Source: Gordonibacter sp. 28C (lineage in GTDB: Bacteria; Actinomycetota; Coriobacteriia; Coriobacteriales; Eggerthellaceae). Taken from it: 64,000 nt of DNA. The notes under the pieces were generated by a model. It was not told the origin of the DNA. It saw only the letters and a list, made by a program, of their open reading frames with translations, and did not search any database. Below, piece after piece: positions 17,379-26,287 of this stretch. The DNA is taken from NCBI RefSeq assembly GCF_003339845.1, contig NZ_PPTR01000015.1, positions 27,068 through 91,067 of the forward strand, given 5' to 3'. Each line of letters opens with the position of its first letter. Positions within the stretch are counted from its first letter, which is position 1. The translations under genes and the position numbers were made by a program.

Positions 17379-18680
17379 GTGGCCGACATACGCAAGAACC
17401 GCTACGCCATCCTCGTATGCGGCGTCCTGACCATGCTCATGTTCGGCACGATCTACGCGTGGTCCATCTTCATCCCTCCGCTCGAGGCCGAGTTCGGTTG
17501 GTCGCGCAGCCAGACGTCGCTCGTGTTCTCCGTGGCCATGATAGGGCTGTCGCTCGGCATGCTGTCCATCGGGCCCCTCTCGAAGGCGATCTCGCTGCGC
17601 ACGTGCTTCGTGATCTCCACGTCGCTCATCGTGGCGGGGCTGTTCTCGTGCCAGTTCATCACCGAGCTGTGGCAGCTTTACGTGTTCTACGGCGTATGCT
17701 GCGGGTTCGGATCGGGCATGAGCTACACCGTGTGGACCACGAACACGCTCGCTTGGTTCGGGGACAAGGTGGGCTTCTCGTCCGGCGTCTTGGTCATGGG
17801 GTTCGGCATGGGCGCGCTGGTGCTGGGGTCCTTGGCCTCGGCGCTCATCTACTCGCCGCTGGGCTGGCGGCTTGCGTTTGTCGTCATCGCGGCGCTGGCG
17901 CTCGTGGAGGCGCTCGTCGCCGTCAACTTCATCCAGGAGCCGCCCGCGCGCATCGCCGCGCTCAAACCGAAGCGCGACAACGTGGGCGTGAGCCTGCCCG
18001 GCTCCAAGACGGTGCGCGAGCCGTCGTTTTGGCTGTTCTGCATCTGGCGCAGCGTGGTCATGGGCGCGGGCGGCGCCGTGATAGCCGAGGCGTCCGTCAT
18101 GATGACGGGCATCGGGTCGTCCATCGCGTTCGCCACGGCGGCCGTGGGCGCGCTCGGCTTGGGCAACGGGTTCGGCCGGCCGCTCGGCGGCATCCTGTAC
18201 GACCGCATCGGGCAGAACCGCACGCTCGTGGTGCTGCCGGCGCTGGCGTTGGCCGTGTCGGTGGGCATGGCGGCGGCGTACTGGTTCGAGGTGCCCTGGA
18301 TGTTCGCGCCGTTTTTGCTCATTGAGGGGCTTTTGTACGGCATGTACGCGGCCATAAACACCTCGTACATGCGCACGACGTTCGGGCAGCGCGACCTGGC
18401 CATGAACACCGGCATCAGCGCCGTCGTGCTGGCGCCGTTCAACCTGGTGTTCCCGCTCGTGGCGGCGGCGCTGTACGAGTGGACGGGCGGCTACGAGTCG
18501 TTCTTCGTGCTCGTTCCCGCCTTCGCGCTGCTGTCGCTGGTGTGCGGCGCGCTGTGCAAGCCCGCGAACGCGCGGCTGCAGGCGAAATACGGCGCGCTCG
18601 AGGGAGACGCGAGGGAAGGAGGCGGCCGTGTCGTGGGGCAAAGCGCAGATCACGAAGCAGGCGTACCGCACCGCGCCTGA
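17379..18680 (+). CDS. MFS transporter, oxalate/formate antiporter-like
   Basis: 433 residues, 12 helices, same subfamily as the divergent gene: FGTIYAWSIFIPPLEAEFGW, GSGMSYTVWTTNTLAWFGDK, FGRPLGGILYDRIGQNRTL. Start GTG 17379 is preferred to the upstream in-frame ATG (17310) because it follows AGGGGAGGCGAGG and begins just before the conserved first helix. Its last 53 nt overlap the next gene in another frame, so the two are probably co-expressed. Confidence 0.75.
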   Translation: MADIRKNRYAILVCGVLTMLMFGTIYAWSIFIPPLEAEFGWSRSQTSLVFSVAMIGLSLGMLSIGPLSKAISLRTCFVISTSLIVAGLFSCQFITELWQLYVFYGVCCGFGSGMSYTVWTTNTLAWFGDKVGFSSGVLVMGFGMGALVLGSLASALIYSPLGWRLAFVVIAALALVEALVAVNFIQEPPARIAALKPKRDNVGVSLPGSKTVREPSFWLFCIWRSVVMGAGGAVIAEASVMMTGIGSSIAFATAAVGALGLGNGFGRPLGGILYDRIGQNRTLVVLPALALAVSVGMAAAYWFEVPWMFAPFLLIEGLLYGMYAAINTSYMRTTFGQRDLAMNTGISAVVLAPFNLVFPLVAAALYEWTGGYESFFVLVPAFALLSLVCGALCKPANARLQAKYGALEGDAREGGGRVVGQSADHEAGVPHRA

Positions 18681-19998
18681 GGACTACGCCGCGTTCGAGG
18701 CGGTGAACCTGGCCGGAAGGGACGGCGTGCGCGTGCTGGACGTAGGATGCTTCGACGGGTTCAACACGCGGCTCAAGTTCGCGCCCTACGCCGGCGTGTC
18801 GCGCGTGGTGGGCATCGACCCCATGGCCGACGCCGTGGCCGACGCCGCCGCGCTCGCGGCCGACGATCCCCGCTTCTCGTTCTCGTGCGCGACGTTCGAG
18901 GAATACGAGCCGGGCGACGAGGAGCGCTTCGACCTCGTGTACTTCTCGCATGTGCTGCAGCATCTTCCCGATCCGCAGGCGGCGCTCGACAAGGCGTTCC
19001 GGCTGCTCGATCCGGGCGGCTTCGTGGTGGTGAAGACCGTCGACGACGCCGCGAAGCTGTCCTATCCCGATCCTGACGACGTCATGCGCCGGCTGTTCGA
19101 GCTGTACGAGCGGCACGTGCTGCCGAACACCCCGCACACGTCCCGCACCGACCGTTACAACGGCGAGAAATGCTACACGCTCATGAAGCGCGCGGGCTTG
19201 GAGAACGTGCGCGTGCGCACGTTCTCCACCGACACGGCCGGCAAGGGGCTCGACGAGCGGCGGGAGCTGTTCGAGCGCTGCGTGTACTTCCGGCGCAACG
19301 TGCCGCCTTGCGTGGACGAGGCCGCGGCGGCGGAGATACGATCCCTCGTCGACGCGTGGGGCGCGCTGTTCGAACGCGACGATTACTACTTCGCCAGCCA
19401 ATCGTTCGTGGCGATAGGGCAGAAGCCGCAAGAGGGCGTGCGGTCGTGGACGTACGCGGGCCCGGTGTTCGGCGACGGAGCGGCGGCGTCGGCGCCCCGC
19501 CCTGCGGCGACGGGCGGTGCGCGCGCCGCGGAAGGGGAGGGCGCGGCGGCCGAGACGCTCGTGCTGCGCCCCATGACGGAAAGCGACCTGGGAAGCGTCA
19601 TGGGCATCGAGGTGGCGTCGTTCCGCGACCCGTGGACGCCGCTCGCCTTCGCGCTCGAACTTCGCCACAATCCGTGCGCGCGTTATACCGTCGCCGTGGT
19701 GGACGGCGACGTGGCGGGCTATCTGGGCTGGTGGGGAACGCCGGAGGGAGCCGCCATCGTGCGCGTGGCCGTGGACCCCGCCTTCCGCAAGGCCGGCGTG
19801 GGCCGCGCGCTCGTGGAACAGGCGGCGCGGTGCGCCTGCGATGAGGGCCATGCCGCGCTCAAGCTCGAAGTGCGCGCCGGAAACGCCGTGGCCTGCGCGT
19901 TCTACGCGCGTCTGGGCTTTCTGGTGGTGGCCGTGCGCGCGGGCTACTACGACGATCCTCCCGAAGACGCCCTGGTCATGGCCCTTACCTTGGCGTAG
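18628..19998 (+). CDS. SAM-dependent methyltransferase fused to a GNAT (RimI-like) acetyltransferase
   Basis: 456 residues in two domains. Residues 1-270: class I methyltransferase (VRVLDVGCFDGFNTRL binds SAM; DLVYFSHVLQHLPDPQAALD follows). Residues about 310-456: GNAT fold (LRPMTESDLGSVMGIE, VRVAVDPAFRKAGVGRALVE holding the acetyl-CoA P-loop, then AFYARLGF), closest by eye to RimI, which acetylates the N-terminus of ribosomal protein S18. A low-complexity Ala/Gly linker joins them. Start GTG 18628 follows GAAGGAGG. The combination in one chain is unusual; the substrate is unknown, and the acetyltransferase half need not act on S18. Confidence 0.75.
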   Translation: MSWGKAQITKQAYRTAPEDYAAFEAVNLAGRDGVRVLDVGCFDGFNTRLKFAPYAGVSRVVGIDPMADAVADAAALAADDPRFSFSCATFEEYEPGDEERFDLVYFSHVLQHLPDPQAALDKAFRLLDPGGFVVVKTVDDAAKLSYPDPDDVMRRLFELYERHVLPNTPHTSRTDRYNGEKCYTLMKRAGLENVRVRTFSTDTAGKGLDERRELFERCVYFRRNVPPCVDEAAAAEIRSLVDAWGALFERDDYYFASQSFVAIGQKPQEGVRSWTYAGPVFGDGAAASAPRPAATGGARAAEGEGAAAETLVLRPMTESDLGSVMGIEVASFRDPWTPLAFALELRHNPCARYTVAVVDGDVAGYLGWWGTPEGAAIVRVAVDPAFRKAGVGRALVEQAARCACDEGHAALKLEVRAGNAVACAFYARLGFLVVAVRAGYYDDPPEDALVMALTLA

Positions 19999-20008
19999 CT
20001 CCCTCTCG

Positions 20009-20671
20009 TCAGCTTCCGTCGGCCTCCTCCAGCGTGGCGTCCGACATGCCCACGGCCCACAGCATGTAGGCGTTCATGATGCGCGGGGACTTGTCGGCCA
20101 GGGTCTCGACGTCGGCTGCGCTGGCCTGGTCGCTGGCGGCGCGGAGGTGCAGAGGACGGTAGAGCGGCCGCGCCGTATGCCGGGCGCGTTTTGCCACGAG
20201 CAGGGCGGGGAAGGTCACGCCGGCGTTGTTGTACGTCGTTGCCGCGTTGTTGTACAGGCGTTCGCGCAAAGGCAGGCGCTTGTCGGCCTCGTTCAGCCGC
20301 TCGATCGCCTCGTGCGCGCGGTCGAGCGCGGTTGCGCGGCGCATATCGGTTGCAGCGGAGAAGGCGCGCCAGGCTTGAGCGAGCGCGCTGTCGGCCTCGG
20401 CGGCCGCTTCGATCCCGTCCGCCTTTCGGCAGGCGTCCAGCGCTCGGCGGACGTCGTCCGTGGGCGCGTCGGCGAACTCGGCGCTTGCGGCCAAGGTGTC
20501 GATCAGCTGTCGGGAGGCGTCCAAACGCTCGATGCGCTGCTCCTGAACCCGGTTCCAGGCTTCGGCGGCCTCTTCGTCGAGCCTTTGCAGGTTGCGGTAG
20601 AGCAGGATCATGATGATGGCGAAGCCGGTGGCGAGTGCGACGAACGGCACGAGAACGGACATGATAGACAT
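20009..20671 (-). CDS. LemA family protein
   Basis: 220 residues. One N-terminal membrane helix (VLVPFVALATGFAIIMILLY) is followed by a helical cytoplasmic or surface domain. The LemA mark YNNAATTYNNAGVTFPALLV is present near residue 140, while the usual LIPNL stretch is degenerate (ASRQLIDTL). LemA proteins are membrane-bound helical bundles with no settled function. Start ATG 20671 after AGGGGGCC. Confidence 0.75.
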   Translation of the reverse strand: MSIMSVLVPFVALATGFAIIMILLYRNLQRLDEEAAEAWNRVQEQRIERLDASRQLIDTLAASAEFADAPTDDVRRALDACRKADGIEAAAEADSALAQAWRAFSAATDMRRATALDRAHEAIERLNEADKRLPLRERLYNNAATTYNNAGVTFPALLVAKRARHTARPLYRPLHLRAASDQASAADVETLADKSPRIMNAYMLWAVGMSDATLEEADGS

Positions 20672-20726
20672 GTGGGCCCCCTTCGGAGTCGGCTGACGCC
20701 GCTATTATACGAAGGGGGCCGTCGCG

Positions 20727-20750
20727 AACCATACCACGGCTGGTATGGTT
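20727..20750. terminator. Hairpin between lemA-like gene and downstream gene cluster
   Basis: Perfect 10-bp stem AACCATACCA/TGGTATGGTT around CGGC, 32 bp after the end of the minus-strand gene at 20783 and 56 bp before the start of the lemA-like gene. Likely a terminator for the former. Confidence 0.55.
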
Positions 20751-20782
20751 CTAGAGTATGAATGCGGTGCTTTCGGCGGGGC

Positions 20783-21073
20783 TCACAGGCCGAACCGCGT
20801 GCGGGTTTCCTTGATGCTGCGTCCGCACTTCGAGAAGTCCCTTCCCGCAGCTCCCGCGAAGATGGCCAGGATGAACGCCGATATCCACATCGCGCCGCTC
20901 ACCACCATGTTGCCCTCTTGCAGGATACCGGCGACTTCCAGCATCGGCTTGCCCAGCAGTATCAGCATCATCACGGCGAGCGCCGCCAGGATCTTGATGA
21001 TGTCGAGGCGCTGCTTCGCCTTGAGCCGCTCTATTTCGGCCTGCGCCTTCGCAGCGCTGCCCTTCTTGCCCAT
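20783..21073 (-). CDS. Small two-helix membrane protein, paralogue of 15323
   Basis: 96 residues: KAQAEIERLKAKQRLDIIKI at the N-terminus, then two hydrophobic helices (LAALAVMMLILLGKPML; VVSGAMWISAFILAIFAG) and a basic tail. Start ATG 21073 has an AGGAGG site. Follows the SpoVA-like gene by 62 nt on the same strand, probably one transcript. Function unknown. Confidence 0.65.
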   Translation of the reverse strand: MGKKGSAAKAQAEIERLKAKQRLDIIKILAALAVMMLILLGKPMLEVAGILQEGNMVVSGAMWISAFILAIFAGAAGRDFSKCGRSIKETRTRFGL

Positions 21074-21135
21074 GAGGCCTCCTATTTCCGAATCCGGTCC
21101 GCCTTCTGCGGCGGGGCGCGCCGTCGGCGAGCGTC

Positions 21136-22089
21136 TTATCCGATCGATCGGTCCACGGCCTCTTCGGCCACGGCCATGGGCACCGCTTCGGCCGATGCTG
21201 TGACGGACGCGCCGGTCGCGTTCGGGTGTATCTCGTCGAGCTCGTCCATGAGATGCTGCGCCTTCGCGCGATGGACCTCGTGGATGGGCGTGCGGCCGAA
21301 CTTGGCGTTGTAGATGAGGAACGTGGCCAAGCCGGTGAAGAACAGGCCGGCCACGGCCAGGAAGAACGATCCCAAGTGCACGATCCCCTCGCCGAACTCG
21401 CCCATCGCGAACGACACGCCCACATTGTACATGTTGTAGCCGCCCACGGGAATCATCACGCTGAAACCCTGTCCGGCGAAGTTCGCCAGCACGCCCGACA
21501 CGCCGATCGGTGCGAACACGGCGCCGCAGAACCAGGCCGTGAGCAGGATCCACACGGGCTGGCACTTCGGCGTGATGCTCTTAACCACCAAATAGACCAC
21601 CTGGAAAAGCGCGCACAGCAGACCGCCCACGAGGAAGGCCAGGGGGAACACGAGCGCGGTCGTGTTCTTCTCCGCGGCCACGAGCGGCTCGACTCCCATG
21701 GCGCCGCATGCGTAGCCGAACAGGATGCTTATGCCGGCGGCCACGGCGTTGAACCATATGACCAGCCACAGTCCCTGCCAAACCGCCTTGCCCGCCGTGG
21801 CGTTCTGCTTCGTCCAGGGCCCCACCATCTTCATGCCCACGGCCATGGCGAAGCCGGAGAACGGCAGCAGCGCGCCGAACGTGCCCCACTCCTCCACCAA
21901 CTGGTAGGTGGCGAACCCGCCCAGCACGCAGCCGATGACGCCCATGCTGACGAGCGTCGCCCCGCCGATGAAGAACTGCATGGGCGTGCCGGTGAGCACC
22001 TGGGTCCATACCGTGACGATCGCTTGGGCGACGAGCGCGAGCACGCCGCCTATCAGGAAGCTGTAGATAACCGTCTTGTAGGCTTTCAT
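21136..22089 (-). CDS. SpoVA-like (SpoVAC/SpoVAE-type) integral membrane protein
   Basis: 317 residues with about eight membrane helices. The first half resembles SpoVA channel components: FLIGGVLALVAQAIVTVW, then WGTFGALLPFSGFAMAVG where SpoVAC/AE have a G-A-x-x-P-x-x-G-F-G signature. In spore formers such proteins move dipicolinate; related genes are common in non-sporulating Eggerthellaceae, where the cargo is unknown. A cytoplasmic tail follows (HEVHRAKAQHLMDELDEIHP). Start ATG 22089 follows GAGGGGATG. Preceded by a candidate LuxR box and TACAAT -10. The match is by eye and weak. Confidence 0.45.
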   Translation of the reverse strand: MKAYKTVIYSFLIGGVLALVAQAIVTVWTQVLTGTPMQFFIGGATLVSMGVIGCVLGGFATYQLVEEWGTFGALLPFSGFAMAVGMKMVGPWTKQNATAGKAVWQGLWLVIWFNAVAAGISILFGYACGAMGVEPLVAAEKNTTALVFPLAFLVGGLLCALFQVVYLVVKSITPKCQPVWILLTAWFCGAVFAPIGVSGVLANFAGQGFSVMIPVGGYNMYNVGVSFAMGEFGEGIVHLGSFFLAVAGLFFTGLATFLIYNAKFGRTPIHEVHRAKAQHLMDELDEIHPNATGASVTASAEAVPMAVAEEAVDRSIG

Positions 22090-22182
22090 CGATTCATCCC
22101 CTCTGTGTGTTCGTATGACATGCGCGAAAGCGCGAGACGCCGTCATTGTACCGGTGCGAGGAGAGGCGGTATCGATCCGTGC

Positions 22183-22204
22183 GTACTAGCCCCTGTTGAT
22201 TTTC
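22183..22204 (-). promoter_or_regulatory. Candidate LuxR box upstream of the SpoVA-like gene
   Basis: GTACTAG then TTTTC ten bases on; the 12-mer CGTGCGTACTAG (22178-22189) is identical to that at 17214-17225. On the minus strand a TACAAT -10 (22150-22145) lies 28 bp downstream, the same distance as at the other site. Confidence 0.5.
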
Positions 22205-22279
22205 GTCCACACGGGAGGATGAATCGTGCGGAAAGGCCGCGTCTGCGGGAAGCGCGCCGAAGGCGCCGAGGGGCGAAAG

Positions 22280-22316
22280 CAGGAGAGCCGGGAGCGCTCC
22301 CGCGCTTCCGGCTCCT
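22280..22316 (-). terminator. Imperfect hairpin, probable terminator of the DUF2798-like gene
   Basis: CAGGAG and CTCCTG close an imperfect 14-bp stem centred near 22298. It lies 124 bp beyond the end of the minus-strand gene at 22440. Confidence 0.4.
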
Positions 22317-22439
22317 GTGTTTCAGACCTTCTCGATTATAAGACGATATCTACTAGTTGGCAATACCGTCCGGCAGGGAATTTTTCTTTGACCGAGAATT
22401 CACGTCGATTCGCGGAATTGTGCCCTGCGGGCCGAGCGG

Positions 22440-23051
22440 CTACTCGCCTTTGTCGGCAAGCACGCTCGGAACGAGGGAGCTTGCCGCCGCGCGCGCCTCG
22501 CCGATCTTCTCGCGCAGCCGGGCGAGACCGGGCCCGACGGCGTACGCGTAGGCGATTTTCACGAAGGGTCCCACGGCCAGCAGGTTCACGGCGAACGCCA
22601 ACACGAGGGACACGGGCAGGCCTTCGGCGTAGGCGAGCCAGGTGAATCCGGCGGGCCCGTTGGAGATGAGCACGCCGAAGAAGGTCATGAACGTCACCAT
22701 GGAAACCACGTTCACCAGCGTCATGGCCACCGTGCGCTTGAACCCGACGATGCCGGACGGCACGACGACGGGAGCCACCCGTGCCACGATGGGGTTGGCG
22801 ACGAGCAGGCGAACGCAGAAGGCGGCCGCGAACGTGAGGGGGTACTCGTAGAGCGCCTGCGAGTACGCGGCCCAGGTGATGTCCGACGCGTGCAGCAGCC
22901 AGTTGATGGTCACCATGCTCGTGACCATGCAGAACACCATGAGCGTTTGGAACGCGAGCTTGTCCTTTCCGCCGGTGGGCACGGGCACGGCGCCTCGCAG
23001 GGCGCGGGTGTAGGCGTTGTCGGGCAAAGAGCGTGCAACATGCAAAGACAT
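22440..23051 (-). CDS. DUF2798-like membrane protein with two tandem units
   Basis: 203 residues, four membrane helices arranged as two similar pairs: LMVFCMVTSMVTINWLL with a following AFCVRLLVANPIV, and VNVVSMVTFMTFFGVLI with VLAFAVNLLAVGPFV. Each pair resembles one DUF2798 unit (about 70 residues), so this looks like an internal duplication. Start ATG 23051 after GAAAGGA. No function is known for the family. Confidence 0.6.
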   Translation of the reverse strand: MSLHVARSLPDNAYTRALRGAVPVPTGGKDKLAFQTLMVFCMVTSMVTINWLLHASDITWAAYSQALYEYPLTFAAAFCVRLLVANPIVARVAPVVVPSGIVGFKRTVAMTLVNVVSMVTFMTFFGVLISNGPAGFTWLAYAEGLPVSLVLAFAVNLLAVGPFVKIAYAYAVGPGLARLREKIGEARAAASSLVPSVLADKGE

Positions 23052-23526
23052 GAGGTCCTTTCGGTCGAAGTGCGTATTCCGTTGTCGTTTCTTTCATGCG
23101 CCGTGTGCGGCCGAACCGAGCGGCTCGGGCGCTTTGGCGCGAACGCGGCGGAAAGCATCCGCCGACGCAAGACGACGAGCGGCCGACGCCAGCGAGGCGG
23201 GTCGCATCGAAAATGTCGTCGATGATGAAAAAACGGGCAGCGCTCGAAGCGCTAGCGAATCCGAATGCCATCGGATGAGCCCAGTATACGGCAGCCCCGT
23301 CTCCCCACCCTGTCGAAAAGTTCATCACCAGAAACTCTTCACCATCGAGCGCCCCGAACCCCGTTCGCCGCTCGAAAAAGCCCGCCTGCTCGCCTCGGGG
23401 CCCGTCGAGAGGTCGGAGGCGAGGCTAGCCAAAACACGATAATGGTGATAATCTAGTATAAGACATAATCTATCATTGCTCGATGGATCACCGAACGAGC
23501 AGGCGGCAGCGAAAGGGATGAAAGCC
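23052..23526. other. Divergent gap with an AT-rich promoter island
   Basis: 475 bp without a gene. Most is GC-rich and featureless, but 23431-23480 is AT-rich and holds two GATAAT hexamers three bases apart (23438, 23447), then CTAGTATAAGACATAATC. This is the likely promoter of the AhpD-like/arsS pair. The doubled GATAAT recalls Fur-type metal boxes, but the match is partial. Confidence 0.4.
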
Positions 23527-23859
23527 ATGGAAACCTATTACAACCCGGAGGACCTGGACAAGTTCTCGACCATGGGAGAGGAGGCCCCCGAGCTCTGGGA
23601 CCTCTACATGGCCTACTACGGCAAGGTGTTCGCCGAAGGCGCGCTCACGGCGCGCGAGAAGGCCATCGTCGCGCTGGCGGTGGCGGCGGCCGTGCAGTGC
23701 CCGTACTGCATCGACTCCTACACCCAGTCGTGCCTGGAGAAGGGCGTGACCGAGGAGCAGATGACCGAGGCCATCCACGTGGCGAACGCCATCCGCGGCG
23801 GGGCCGCGCTCGTGCACGGCGTGCAGATGAAGAACGTGGTCAAGCAGCTGGAAATGTAA
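23527..23859 (+). CDS. AhpD/carboxymuconolactone decarboxylase-like protein, arsenosugar-cluster type
   Basis: 110 residues, all-helical AhpD fold with the redox pair CPYC (C58, C61) followed by IDSYTQSCLEKGVTEEQ. Its N-terminus METYYNPEDLDKFSTMG is typical of the peroxidase-like protein that accompanies arsS. The start at 23527 keeps that N-terminus and sits 7 nt after GAAAGGG. The stop is 3 nt before arsS, so the two are co-translated. Likely a thiol-based reductant for the pathway; peroxidase activity is inferred from the fold only. Confidence 0.8.
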   Translation: METYYNPEDLDKFSTMGEEAPELWDLYMAYYGKVFAEGALTAREKAIVALAVAAAVQCPYCIDSYTQSCLEKGVTEEQMTEAIHVANAIRGGAALVHGVQMKNVVKQLEM

Positions 23860-23862
23860 GCC

Positions 23863-24867
23863 ATGCCCGCGACCGACGAGGCGGCCCAAGCCGTCATGGA
23901 CTCGTTCCCGCCGTTCTTCGAGCGGACGGATGAAAGCACGCGCCGCACGCGCGACGGCCTCGACGTGCTGCAGGTGAACGTGGGCCGCCTGTGCAACCTG
24001 GCGTGTCGCCACTGCCACATGGACGCCGGTCCGAACCGCACCGAGGTCATGTCCCGCGACACGCTTCAGGCGTGCCTGGACGTGGCGTCGGGCCGCAGGT
24101 TCGAGACGCTCGACGTCACGGGAGGCGCGCCCGAGATGAACCCCGACTTCGAGTGGTTCGTCCGCGAAGCCGTTGCGCGCGGGTTGCACGTCATCGTGCG
24201 CTCGAATCTCGTCGTGATGCTGGACGAGCCGTACCGCCACGTGCCCGAAGTGCTGGCCGAGCTGGGCGCGACGGTGTTCGCCTCGCTGCCGCATTACACG
24301 GCGAAGCCCGTCGAGAAGCAGCGCGGCGCGCACACGTTCGACGGGGTCATAGCCATGCTGCAGAAGCTGAACGCGCTGGGCTACGGGCGCGCCGAGGGCG
24401 CGAGCGAGGACGGGCTCGTGCTCAACCTGGTGTTCAACCCGAGCGGCGCGTTCCTTCCGCCCGACCAGGACGCCCTCGAGAAGGAGTACCGGCAGAAGCT
24501 CGCCGAGGACTACGGCATCGTGTTCGACCACGTGTTCGCCATCGCGAACAACCCGCTCGGGCGTTTCGGGAACCTGCTCCACAAGACGGGGAACCTGAAA
24601 CGCTACATGGGCAGGCTCGTGGACGCGTTCAACCCCGACACCGTGCCCGCCATGATGTGCCGCAGCCAGCTGTCGGTGGGATGGGACGGCGTGCTGTACG
24701 ATTGCGACTTCAACCAAGCGGCCGGCCTTCCGTGCAAGAACGGCCTTACCGTCGCCGAGCTGGCGGCCGACCCAACGCTGCCGCTCCAACGCGACATCGC
24801 GTTCGGCAACCACTGCTACGCCTGCACCGCCGGCGCCGGCAGCAGTTGAGGCGGCTCCACGGCGTAG
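23863..24867 (+). CDS. arsS: Arsenosugar biosynthesis radical SAM protein ArsS, probable selenoprotein (UGA at 24847)
   Basis: Radical SAM enzyme with CNLACRHC (C44, C48, C51) for the SAM-cleaving 4Fe-4S cluster and the ArsS mark HMDAGPNRTE, then a Cys-rich C-terminal domain (CRSQLSVGWDGVLYDCDFNQ, CKNG, HCYACTAG). ArsS makes the 5-deoxyadenosyl-arsenic bond in arsenosugar precursors. The frame meets TGA at 24847-24849, directly after CTAGAGSS. In relatives this place is Cys or selenocysteine followed by GG. Here the codons after TGA read GGSTA then TAG (24865), so decoding TGA as Sec gives the family's normal end; Sec would be residue 329. A short stem GGCG/CGCC (24861-24864, 24872-24875) with a 7-nt loop follows at a distance usual for bacterial SECIS elements. 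If Sec is not inserted, the protein ends at 24846. Confidence 0.75.
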
Positions 24868-24939
24868 TTTGCGCCACAGGAAGAAACAGCGTGCAGGTCG
24901 ACCTGTCGAACCCGAAGAACGAAGATGCTGGCAGGTTGA

Positions 24940-25047
24940 CCGTAGGGGCGATCTCCTGATCGCCCGTTCCGGCGAAGCCGGAAAAGCAACCGGGTCCCGC
25001 GTTCTCGCGCTGCGCGCGAGCGGGCGCTCTGGAGAGCGCCCCTACGG
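24940..25047. repeat. Family A structured repeat, copy 2
   Basis: CCGTAGGGGCGATCTCCTGA at the left end, CGCCCCTACGG inverted at the right end, with an inner TTCCGGCGAAGCCGGAA hairpin. Sits between arsS and the convergent MBL gene. Confidence 0.65.
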
Positions 25048-25067
25048 GGTTTTCGATGCGCGCTTTC

Positions 25068-25865
25068 TCAAAACGCGAACGACAGGCCGTCGGCGGCGGG
25101 CTTCACGCGGCCGTCGTACTGCCGCAGGTAGTCTTCCAGCTCGGCGAGCGTGACGGGCTCGTCGTAGTGCATGGCCAGGTGCGTGAGATAGAGCGTCTTC
25201 GCGCCCAGCCCCAGGCCCTCTTCGATGCACTCCTGCACGCTGTGGTGCGCGTCGGGGGACCAGTTGCGCTTCCAGAACGTGGCGTCCATCGCCATGACGT
25301 CCACATCGCGCACGCGCTCGGCCGTTTCGGGGGGCAGCTTGCCGGTGTCCGACGCGTAGAACAGGCGCGTCTCGGGCGTCTCGATGAGGTAGCCGTACGT
25401 GCCCGGCGCGTGCGTGACGGGCAACGCCGTGTAGCGGGCGCCGTCCAGCTCCAGCTGCTGATAAGGCGCGAGCTCGTGCATGTCCAGGCAATAGGTCATG
25501 TAATGGAACTCGATGCTCGCCCCCTCCAGCGCCTCGGCGCTGCCGTACGTGGGCAACGGCGCCTTGCGCACGAGCTGCACCAGGTATTCCAATTCGCCCA
25601 AGCCTCCCAGGTGGTCGAAATGCGCGTGCGTGTACAGAAGCTCGTCGATGTTGCGCACGTCCTCGCGGATAAGCTGGTGGCGCACGTCGGGCGGCGTGTC
25701 GATGAGCACGGTCTTCTCGCCGCGCACCATGACGCCGCAGTCGCCTCGTCGCGCCCGCGGGTCTCGGCGCGCCTCGTCGCACGCCGGGCAGTCGCAGAAG
25801 AACGCCGGCACGCCGCATCCGGCGGCCGTTCCCATGAAAGTGAAAGTATGCGTTGCGCGTTCCAT
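25068..25865 (-). CDS. Metallo-beta-lactamase fold hydrolase, PhnP-like
   Basis: 265 residues. N-terminal CGVPAFFCDCPACDEA is a structural zinc site as in PhnP. The catalytic HxHxDH is THAHFDHLGGLGE near residue 80; later ligands are THAPGTYGY, ASDTGKLPP and LTHLAMHYDE. PhnP cleaves phosphoribosyl cyclic phosphate; related proteins act on other phosphodiesters. No phn genes are nearby, so the substrate is open. The start is taken at ATG 25865 (MERATHTF), 6 nt after GAGGAG, rather than at the adjoining ATG 25871. Confidence 0.7.
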   Translation of the reverse strand: MERATHTFTFMGTAAGCGVPAFFCDCPACDEARRDPRARRGDCGVMVRGEKTVLIDTPPDVRHQLIREDVRNIDELLYTHAHFDHLGGLGELEYLVQLVRKAPLPTYGSAEALEGASIEFHYMTYCLDMHELAPYQQLELDGARYTALPVTHAPGTYGYLIETPETRLFYASDTGKLPPETAERVRDVDVMAMDATFWKRNWSPDAHHSVQECIEEGLGLGAKTLYLTHLAMHYDEPVTLAELEDYLRQYDGRVKPAADGLSFAF

Positions 25866-26287
25866 CGCCATCTCCTCGCTCTTCGGTGCCTCGCTTTCAT
25901 GATAGCGCTTTTCGCGGCCTGTTTTTCGCGCGCTTTGGAGGATCGGCGCGCGCGTCCTTCGGGTCGAACCGCGTTCGCGGGCGGCCAAGCTGCGGAAACA
26001 TCCCCAGGGCGATTTCGCCGCCTTTCCGTTCGATCGTGCTACTATAGGCACCGTTCTATCCGAGGGCCCTGGGTTGGAGGAGGCCCTGCGTTCTCGGAAG
26101 GCTGTTTCCGACGGGGGGAAGAGGCTGTCATGCGACAGGGCTTTTTGGCGGGAAACCAGCGTACGCTTCGGCCGGCGTCGTTTCGGCCGCGGCGTTCGGC
26201 GCGCTTCGGCCGCGCCGGGGCGCACCGGGGCGCGGTGCCGGGCGCATTCCCGGGCGTGCGCCCGTTCGATTGGGAAGGGGCGGCCGC

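Noticed and set aside
24847..24849. TGA in arsS as a simple nonsense mutation
   Set aside because: It falls exactly at the family's known Cys/Sec position and the frame continues to the normal end, so selenocysteine is the better reading, though not proved.
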